From positions 1 through 60,276 of IMG/VR virus record IMGVR_UViG_3300036859_000206: 60,276 bases of DNA; one strand, 5' to 3'. Below the pieces are notes generated by a model. It made no database searches. It was given only the letters and a program-made list of their open reading frames with translations, and was not told the origin of the DNA. Origin of the DNA: a virus. Shown here piece after piece: positions 55,416 through 60,276 of the stretch. The number at the start of each line of letters is the position of its first letter. Position 1 is the first letter of the stretch. The position numbers and the translations under genes are program-made.

Positions 55416-55606
55416 CGCTTGAGTTCCTTTAGCAGATGGTACGGATTCTTGCCGCATTCGCCTGTCGGTCTGACCCATCGCGTGCGAGGCGTGCAGTACT
55501 TCTCCGCGCCGTTCATCAGGCGGATAGCGCCGCACCGATAGCACCACTCGGCATATGCGCCACAGATAAGCCACGACGAATAATGACGGCACCGCTTAGC
55601 AGTCAC
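55412..55606 (-). CDS. Small Cys-rich zinc-binding protein
   Basis: 64 residues from GTG 55606 (GTGA overlap), with GGGAGAAGG upstream; ATG 55621 is an alternative. KRCRHYSSWLICGAYAEWCY, then CGAIRLMNGAEKYCTPRTRW: two CxxC-like pairs typical of phage zinc-finger micro-proteins. Function unknown. Confidence 0.6.
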   Translation of the reverse strand: MTAKRCRHYSSWLICGAYAEWCYRCGAIRLMNGAEKYCTPRTRWVRPTGECGKNPYHLLKELKR

Positions 55607-55815
55607 CACACCTTCTCCCATACAGTCACGCGTCGATACCCCAGCTCAGCCCCAACGCTCTTAGCAATTGGCTTATGTCCAGCACGCATCCCGGAGACAT
55701 AAGCCTCACTGATCCCAGCTCGCTCGGCAATACGGCGCGCTTGGCCTCGCACGCGGCAACGCTTTTGCAAAATGGCTCGCAAAATATCCCCGGTGATGTA
55801 TTGGCGACGTGCCAT
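55603..55815 (-). CDS. Helix-turn-helix regulator
   Basis: 70 residues. DILRAILQKRCRVRGQARRI then AERAGISEAYVSGMRAGHKP is a clear Xre/Cro-type helix-turn-helix in the second half, and the first half could be a winged or dimerisation region. Coupled by stop overlap to the next gene. It may control the replication operon. Confidence 0.7.
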   Translation of the reverse strand: MARRQYITGDILRAILQKRCRVRGQARRIAERAGISEAYVSGMRAGHKPIAKSVGAELGYRRVTVWEKVW

Positions 55816-55817
55816 AA

Positions 55818-55991
55818 CTAGGTCCTCTTATTCCGCTCGAACGTCTCGCGTGCCCGGTTGGTGGCGCAGAATGGGAGGCCATTCCAGCCCGATTTCTTGC
55901 GCCCGATCCGGCCAGCTTTTTGGCGATGCCAAAGGTCGGCGTTGTCGTTGACGTGGCGCGGTGGGCGGGGGTCGAGTTTTGGTGTCATCAT
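55818..55991 (-). CDS. Small hypothetical protein
   Basis: 57 residues from ATG 55991, directly before the ATG of the preceding gene. PKLDPRPPRHVNDNADLWHR then QKAGRIGRKKSGWNGLPF and a basic helical end. Its TAG is two bases before the next ATG, with AGAGG as that gene's ribosome-binding site. Confidence 0.5.
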   Translation of the reverse strand: MMTPKLDPRPPRHVNDNADLWHRQKAGRIGRKKSGWNGLPFCATNRARETFERNKRT

Positions 55992-56038
55992 GTCATCGTG
56001 GGCGGCGCGCCAGCCTCATCACTAGCGCGCGGTTGTTA

Positions 56039-57553
56039 TCACGCCTGCACTTCCGGGCGGTAATGTTCGCCGTACAGGCCAAACGTCGATGCGACTGCAT
56101 TTCGTGCCGTCAGCTTCTGCGCCCGCGCCTTCTCGTACCATTCCCGCCGCTGCTTCGCATTCAAAGACGGATGCGGAATCGGCTTCAACCCCGAATGCAG
56201 CCGCGAGAAGAATTCGCGCACGGTTCCATCCGGTTCAACGGTCGAATTGCGCATATGCAGCATCAGAATTGCTTCGTCGCCGATTTGCTTGCGCAGCAGC
56301 CGTACGCCGTACTCCTCGGCTTCGTCGATACACTCCGCGCCGGTATCCTTGACGTAGCGGGCCAGCCCGTAGCGCTCGACCATGATGCGGCGAATCTCCG
56401 CATTCGGCTCCGCATCTATCAGTGCCGGCGTAATCAGTTCCGGTTGTTCGATAATCCACTGCTCGACGCGAATACCGTGCCAGTGGTACAGCGACCAGCC
56501 GTCACGCCACCGATGCGATGGGCCATCTTCGCAGTGGGGCCGCGCGCGGTTATCCGTCTTGATGAACTCCGGGAAGTCGCTGACCATGCAGAAACGCTCA
56601 TGGACGATACGCCAGCTTCCGTTGATCGCGCAGGCTTCCCATGCCGCGTACTTATCGTGACACGGCAACGATAGTCCGAGAATGTCGCGCGCCGCAGTAA
56701 GGTACGCATCGTAGTCGGCGTAGTGGTTACCGCCGGTAGACATGTTCATGACGTTACCGACGCACGACAAAAGGAACGGCGCGTTGGCGGCGTCAATATC
56801 ACCAGCCATTAGCCGAACCCAAGCCAACGCCCCTTTCGCATCCCCTTTCGCATCCCCTTTCGCATCCCCGGTCGCATCCCTGGTCGCATCCCTGGTCGCA
56901 GCCCCGGTCGCAGCCACGGTCGCAGCCCCGGTCGCATCCCAGGTCGCAGCCACGGTCGCATCCCCGGTCGCATCCCCGGTCGCATCCCTGGTCGCATCCC
57001 TGGTCGCAGCCCTGGTCGCAGCCACGGTCGCATCCCTGGTCGCAGCCCAGGTCGCAGCCCTGGTCGCAGCCCCGGTCGCAGCCACGGTCGCATCCCCGGT
57101 CGCATCCCAGGTCGCAGCCACGGTCGCATCCCCGGTCGCATCCCCGGTCGCATTCCAGGTCGCATCCCCGGTCGCATCCCTGGTCGCATCCCTGGTCGCA
57201 GCCCTGGTCGCAGCCACGGTCGCATCCCCGGTCGCAGCCCCGGTCGCAGCCACGGTCGCAGCCCAGTTACCCATCGCCGAACTGCTCTTAGCCCGAAGAT
57301 GCCAGATAGCAGCAGCAAACCCGCTAGCAATCGCCATCACAAGCGGGCTCGGGACGACGACTACAATCGGCTCTTTCAGATTCGCAGCCGCGTATAGCGA
57401 CTTGATCGCCGGCACGATCTTGTCGGGTTCAATCGGATCGGTACGAAAGGCACGCCGAACCCACAGTTCGACATGCTCCTTCATACGCTGCTTCTCATCC
57501 TCTGTCAGCGGACCGCCGGCATAGGTCGGTGTGCGGATGAATTTCTCGGTCAT
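56039..57553 (-). CDS. DUF6745-like protein with 36 tetrapeptide repeats
   Basis: 504 residues. Unique N-terminus (residues 1-95) with a Val/Pro membrane-like segment (PIVVVVPSPLVMAIASGFAA); then 36 repeats of a four-residue unit (AATx/DATx, x mostly Gly, Val, Arg, Trp) over about 145 residues; then a C-terminal part from about 245 (FLLSCVGNVMNMSTGGNHYA, then CEDGPSHRWRDGWSLYHWHG) of the DUF6745 kind. Paired with the downstream gene. Role unknown. Confidence 0.65.
   Translation of the reverse strand: MTEKFIRTPTYAGGPLTEDEKQRMKEHVELWVRRAFRTDPIEPDKIVPAIKSLYAAANLKEPIVVVVPSPLVMAIASGFAAAIWHLRAKSSSAMGNWAATVAATGAATGDATVAATRAATRDATRDATGDATWNATGDATGDATVAATWDATGDATVAATGAATRAATWAATRDATVAATRAATRDATRDATGDATGDATVAATWDATGAATVAATGAATRDATRDATGDAKGDAKGDAKGALAWVRLMAGDIDAANAPFLLSCVGNVMNMSTGGNHYADYDAYLTAARDILGLSLPCHDKYAAWEACAINGSWRIVHERFCMVSDFPEFIKTDNRARPHCEDGPSHRWRDGWSLYHWHGIRVEQWIIEQPELITPALIDAEPNAEIRRIMVERYGLARYVKDTGAECIDEAEEYGVRLLRKQIGDEAILMLHMRNSTVEPDGTVREFFSRLHSGLKPIPHPSLNAKQRREWYEKARAQKLTARNAVASTFGLYGEHYRPEVQA
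56831..57264 (-). repeat. 12-bp minisatellite, 36 units
   Basis: Tandem units of a 12-base core built on GCATCC/GCAGCC plus CCGGTC or CTGGTC (as read on the plus strand), covering about 432 bases without a single-base frame change. Two versions of the unit alternate and a block of 6 units recurs at 16-unit spacing. It codes for the tetrapeptide repeat of the protein above. Expansion and contraction by slippage or recombination is expected. Confidence 0.9.
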
Positions 57554-57559
57554 GGCGGC

Positions 57560-57928
57560 TTAGTCCTGAACTAGGCGCACTTCGTCGTCGGCCAGTGCTT
57601 CACGCTGGATGATGACGAGGTAGTTGCCGGGGGGCACCGCGATATCGTGATGGTCGCCGGTCGGGCGGCCATCGTGCTCGATGTGCTTGAGGCTGGTCTC
57701 GCGGATGACCTTGAGCGCGCGCTCGACGACGTTGTTGGCGTCGGTCATGGTGAACTCGGTGACGTCGGCGGCGTCCATGCAATGACTGTGCCCGCTGCTT
57801 TCGCCAAGCGCTAGCGTAATGCGTTTGCCGGTTGGCTTGACCTTCTGCGCGTTGGTCAGTGCGGACAACGGCAGGAGCATAACGTCTCCTTGACGGACCA
57901 TCTTCGACTCGACTTTCTTACGTGCCAT
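57560..57928 (-). CDS. Conserved phage protein, QGDV family
   Basis: 122 residues with AGGAG upstream. QGDVMLLPLSALTNAQKVKP, ALGESSGHSHCMDAADVTEF, then HHDIAVPPGNYLVIIQREAL: the pattern QGDV... GExTGHxH... PPGxYxVxxQRE recurs in small proteins encoded beside DUF6745-like genes. Fold resembles a beta-barrel; biochemical role unknown. Overlaps the HAD gene stop by 11 bases. Confidence 0.7.
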   Translation of the reverse strand: MARKKVESKMVRQGDVMLLPLSALTNAQKVKPTGKRITLALGESSGHSHCMDAADVTEFTMTDANNVVERALKVIRETSLKHIEHDGRPTGDHHDIAVPPGNYLVIIQREALADDEVRLVQD

Positions 57929-58469
57929 TTCGTACTCCTAGGTGCCGCGCTTGCGGCGTTGGTTTAGGACATCGCTTGCCTGCTAGGCGCGTGGCGTATG
58001 CTTTGACACGCGACCAGTCCAGCGGATGCACCCACAGTTGGCGGAGGACGCACCCGAGAGCGCGCATCGGCCTGTCGTCTTTGTTCCATGGCCGGAAGGC
58101 GCGCAGAGCGTCAACATCCGGCCATGTGCCGGTAAACGTGATTGCGCGATCGTCGATCGAAATGAGCGCGGGAGGCTTCGTGAGTGGGAATTCGATTGCG
58201 GCTATGAGGGTACTCGGCCACTGCGGTTCGCTGCCATTCGACTGTGCCTCAATCTCGCGTTCCATCCATGTGCGCATCGCGTCAATGCCGCCGTCTTGGT
58301 TCGATCGTGTGCTGAACACCATAATGCGAAAATGTTTTACGGCCTCACGTAAGAACGTAGCCGCACCAGGAACCATCGGGTCCGGTATTACGTCCGCGCC
58401 CTTCCATCTGCTCGTGTAGCTGTGCAAAACGCCGTCGAAGTCTAGGCACAGGATCGGCTTGTCGCTCAT
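57918..58469 (-). CDS. HAD-superfamily phosphatase-like protein
   Basis: 183 residues from ATG 58469, preceded by GGAGGAAGG. HAD motif I LCLDFDGVLHSY with the nucleophile Asp and acid/base Asp; motif II FRIMVFSTRS; motif III-IV ALISIDDRAITFTG. The C-terminal 50 residues are Lys/Arg-rich. Could be a 5'-nucleotidase or polynucleotide 3'-phosphatase; substrate not readable. Confidence 0.8.
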   Translation of the reverse strand: MSDKPILCLDFDGVLHSYTSRWKGADVIPDPMVPGAATFLREAVKHFRIMVFSTRSNQDGGIDAMRTWMEREIEAQSNGSEPQWPSTLIAAIEFPLTKPPALISIDDRAITFTGTWPDVDALRAFRPWNKDDRPMRALGCVLRQLWVHPLDWSRVKAYATRLAGKRCPKPTPQARHLGVRNGT

Positions 58470-58491
58470 ACCTTCCTCCAATTTTACAGGC

Positions 58492-58692
58492 TCACAGATC
58501 GAACCCATCGCGGAATAACTGATCCGGACGACAATCCACCACCCCGCTAAGCTGATTCCCAGGGACACTCAGCGCCACCCCAGACACCGAGCACCCCGCC
58601 GTCCCAACCGTCGTGCCGTCGAGTAGGCGGATGGTGATATTCGAGGTCGTGGCCGGCGTGTATAGCGCCAGCAGGATCACGAGAAGGTTCAT
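58492..58692 (-). CDS. Small secreted protein
   Basis: 66 residues from ATG 58692 (ATGA overlap). MNLLVILLALYTPATTSNIT is a short signal sequence; the rest is beta-like with Thr/Val/Gly and two Cys, ending RDGFDL. Followed by the HAD gene. Function unknown. Confidence 0.55.
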   Translation of the reverse strand: MNLLVILLALYTPATTSNITIRLLDGTTVGTAGCSVSGVALSVPGNQLSGVVDCRPDQLFRDGFDL

Positions 58693-59153
58693 GATGCCCT
58701 GATTTCCCAAAGGGTGCGCGCGACTCCTCCGCTTCCGACAGGATCGCGGAGTTCCTTTAGCTTGACGCTCGATCCGTGCCACGAACCGCGTGCCGGCAAA
58801 TCCTTGACCTTGACGAAGCCGGCGGCGCGCAACGATGCGCCACTTTCACCGGCCTCCGTGTAGGTGATCGCGCGCACGTAACCCATCGCTTTCGCCGCGC
58901 GCCAGCTGGCGCCATAGAGCATGGAGTTCGCGTTGCGGCTGCCGTCCGTGCACGTGCGGTTTATCTCGACCGTGAACCCGTCATCGAAAGCGCGCGCGAT
59001 CGGCCGCCCTGACGATGCTACGCCGACGATCACGCCATCGATCGCGACTGCAATGCTGAACTTGTGCCCACGCGGCGGCTTGCTGTGCCGGTGATGCTGC
59101 GCGACGAAAGCGCAAGCGGCCCGGAACGTGATCGGTTGGATTCGCAGCGACAT
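58689..59153 (-). CDS. XF1762-family GNAT-like protein
   Basis: 154 residues. RIQPITFRAACAFVAQHHRH, GVASSGRPIARAFDDGFTVE, INRTCTDGSRNANSMLYGAS, WRAAKAMGYVRAITYTEAGE matches the XF1762 family of small phage and plasmid proteins with an acetyltransferase-like core. It could acylate a small substrate or protein; the target is unknown. Confidence 0.85.
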   Translation of the reverse strand: MSLRIQPITFRAACAFVAQHHRHSKPPRGHKFSIAVAIDGVIVGVASSGRPIARAFDDGFTVEINRTCTDGSRNANSMLYGASWRAAKAMGYVRAITYTEAGESGASLRAAGFVKVKDLPARGSWHGSSVKLKELRDPVGSGGVARTLWEIRAS

Positions 59154-59155
59154 GA

Positions 59156-59281
59156 TTAGGCGAATGCGCGGCCGGCGAGTAGGGCTATGGCGGTGACGAG
59201 GATTGCGGCGGCGATAAACGCGAGCCGCTTCCTACGCTCGTTCTGACGCACGATGGCGGCCATGGTGAAGTAGTCGCTCAT
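59156..59281 (-). CDS. Membrane micro-protein
   Basis: 41 residues from ATG 59281 (ATGA overlap): MSDYFTMAAIVRQNERRKRL then AFIAAAILVTAIALLAGRAF. Positive-inside N-terminus and one C-terminal membrane helix, stop TAA two bases before the next ATG. Unknown function; other small membrane proteins occur in this unit. Confidence 0.5.
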   Translation of the reverse strand: MSDYFTMAAIVRQNERRKRLAFIAAAILVTAIALLAGRAFA

Positions 59282-59610
59282 GTGCGGCTGATCCGCTCGT
59301 ATTCGGCAAGCAGCAACGCGCCAGCCTTAGCGATTTCACGCAGGCGCCCTTCCTTCGTTCCGGCGCTCGGCTTGTAGCTAGACGCGGACCATGGCCACCA
59401 CCAGAGCGCGCCTTTCGGATGGACCATCGACATGAGCAGTTCTCGGCTGTCCGGCGGCATCGCGTAGCAAACGGCCGCCATCGCGATTTCACCCTGGGTA
59501 TGCGTGTCGTCGTGTTCGGGGTCGTAACCTTCAACGCACACTTGCCGGTGGCGCTCGACGCGGAACGCGAGGACCGCGCCTGCCATCTCTGATTCTTGCT
59601 TCGGTGTCAT
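59278..59610 (-). CDS. Conserved phage hypothetical protein
   Basis: 110 residues from ATG 59610. VERHRQVCVEGYDPEHDDTH, TQGEIAMAAVCYAMPPDSRE and WWWPWSASSYKPSA, then EGRLREIAKAGALLLAEYER. The 'ERxRQ..EGxxPEHDD.H..GE' and 'WPW....YKP' segments occur in a large family of phage small proteins of unknown role. ATGA overlaps on both sides. Confidence 0.7.
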   Translation of the reverse strand: MTPKQESEMAGAVLAFRVERHRQVCVEGYDPEHDDTHTQGEIAMAAVCYAMPPDSRELLMSMVHPKGALWWWPWSASSYKPSAGTKEGRLREIAKAGALLLAEYERISRT

Positions 59611-59611
59611 G

Positions 59612-59779
59612 TCAGTCAATCCAATACGCATCATCAATCGCGTGATGCCCGCATTTCGAGCACACGGCCGTACCGTAGCTGCCGTCTTCCGGCGCGTACC
59701 ACTCCGAGTAATCGTGGTCGGTGCCGTCTGGGCATTTTAGGCGTGGGCCGCATGTGTGGATGGTTATGGGATCGGTCAT
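59612..59779 (-). CDS. Small zinc-binding protein
   Basis: 55 residues from ATG 59779. HTCGPRLKCPDGTDHDYSEW, then TAVCSKCGHHAIDDAYW: a C..C..C..C zinc-finger arrangement common in phage genes. Its ribosome-binding site GGAGG is the end of the upstream coding sequence. Confidence 0.6.
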   Translation of the reverse strand: MTDPITIHTCGPRLKCPDGTDHDYSEWYAPEDGSYGTAVCSKCGHHAIDDAYWID

Positions 59780-59783
59780 TGGA

Positions 59784-60143
59784 TTAGTCCTCCAACACGA
59801 CAAGCGCGACACGTTTGCGGGCTTCGACCAACGCCAGCAGCTCCTTGCGATCTTTCTGGACGTCGCTCAGGATGAACTTGCTGTCCGGGAACACGCGACC
59901 GACGAGACCTCGTGCAATTCGCGCCTCGCACGCCTGATGCGCCGTGACGGCCTCGTACTCGACGCAATACTTGGCCGCTTCCTCCAACTCCGCGACGCGG
60001 GCCTTGAGCGCTTCGTAATCCTGCCGAGTCATGATCGCAATCTGCGTTGTACCGGGTAGTGGCGTACGCGAATCCCAATCGGCGACCGCAATGTCGTCAC
60101 CGCTTCTCGGTGGCCAAAAGACAGCCCAGGCTTCGGTAATCAT
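59784..60143 (-). CDS. Hypothetical protein with duplicated C-terminus
   Basis: 119 residues. Residues 1-70 are unique (MITEAWAVFWPPRSGDDIAV; coiled YEALKARVAELEEAAKYCVE). The last 47, from EARIARGLVG on, are identical at the base level to the end of the join-spanning gene. The stop TAA is preceded by TTGGAGGAC, which doubles as the ribosome-binding site for the following gene. Confidence 0.65.
   Translation of the reverse strand: MITEAWAVFWPPRSGDDIAVADWDSRTPLPGTTQIAIMTRQDYEALKARVAELEEAAKYCVEYEAVTAHQACEARIARGLVGRVFPDSKFILSDVQKDRKELLALVEARKRVALVVLED
59786..59926. repeat. 140-bp perfect duplication, copy A
   Basis: About 140 bases identical to 60150-60276 continuing at 90-103 across the join. 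They encode the shared C-terminal residues and the GGAGG ribosome-binding site of the next gene. Divergence is abrupt at both ends, as after a recent copying event. Confidence 0.9.
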
Positions 60144-60147
60144 TTAC

Positions 60148-60276
60148 TCAGTCCTCCAACACGACAAGCGCGACACGTTTGCGGGCTTCGACCAACGCCA
60201 GCAGCTCCTTGCGATCTTTCTGGACGTCGCTCAGGATGAACTTGCTGTCCGGGAACACGCGACCGACGAGACCTCG
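60148..60276 (-). CDS. Hypothetical protein spanning the contig join (C-terminal part)
   Basis: Continuation of the gene beginning at 239. Ends in ALVEARKRVALVVLED and TGA (60150-60148), the same end as the protein at 59784-60143. The TTGGAGGAC before its stop serves as the ribosome-binding site for the ATG at 60143. The window end 60188-60276 is the terminal overlap. Confidence 0.75.
   Translation of the reverse strand, partial: RGLVGRVFPDSKFILSDVQKDRKELLALVEARKRVALVVLED
60188..60276. repeat. Terminal direct overlap, right copy
   Basis: 89 bases identical to 1-89. Together with the coherent gene across the join, this supports a circular or circularly permuted genome map. Confidence 0.9.

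Noticed and set aside
56831-57264. CRISPR array
   Set aside because: Units are 12 bases and adjacent, without unique spacers of 25-40 bases; it is a coding minisatellite.
56742-57524. Long open frame on the plus strand over the repeat region (VASPVASLVA pattern)
   Set aside because: All frames stay open because the 12-bp repeat contains no stops; the leftward frame has a normal start, flanking domains and coupling, so the plus-strand and third-frame readings are shadows.

Overview
This window is an essentially complete genome of a tailed dsDNA phage with podovirus-type head genes, GC-rich, from a proteobacterial (Gram-negative) host. The evidence is a full head module (small and large terminase, long P22-type portal, scaffold, coat, decoration protein), a lysis cassette with spanin-like genes, and tail-fibre genes. 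The first 89 bases recur exactly as the last 89, and one leftward gene reads coherently across the join, so the map is probably a circle of about 60.19 kb cut inside a gene. Ends made of phage-type terminal repeats cannot be excluded. I see no integrase, no DNA polymerase and no RNA polymerase. One Xre-type repressor and one tRNA-Gly(UCC) are present.

Layout. (1) Leftward early/replication unit, from the repressor at about 5.2 kb, across the join, down to 52 kb: SF2 helicase, orphan HicB-like protein, Dam-type methylase, VRR-NUC nuclease, many tiny ORFs, HAD phosphatase, a DUF6745-like protein with a 36-unit tetrapeptide repeat, DnaG-like primase, cytosine methylase, and a VirE-type primase/helicase. 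(2) Rightward early unit, 5.27-9.2 kb: RNA ligase, YqaJ exonuclease and RecT annealing protein, after a promoter embedded in repeated operators. (3) Leftward late unit, 48.8-9.1 kb, behind a TTGACA-17-TAATAT promoter with an inverted-repeat operator: small regulators, tRNA, a tail-type protein, lysis genes, fibres, a cluster of secreted or surface hydrolases (SGNH, trypsin-like protease, transglutaminase-like), terminase, portal, scaffold, a CsrA-like ORF, coat, tail proteins, and a 1921-residue virion protein carrying GGDEF-like and HExxH motifs. (4) Rightward unit, 50.27-52.0 kb: ribbon-helix-helix regulators and a second adenine methylase, next to a 400-base gene-poor AT-rich stretch that looks like an origin/control region.

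Genes are packed with ATGA, GTGA and TGATG stop/start overlaps, implying translational coupling throughout. This packing was used to choose many starts. The most unusual elements are the GGDEF/HExxH virion protein with an out-of-frame ORF nested in its linker, the secreted hydrolase island, the 12-bp minisatellite gene, the CsrA-like ORF beside the coat gene, and a 140-bp duplication that carries the ribosome-binding site of each following gene.
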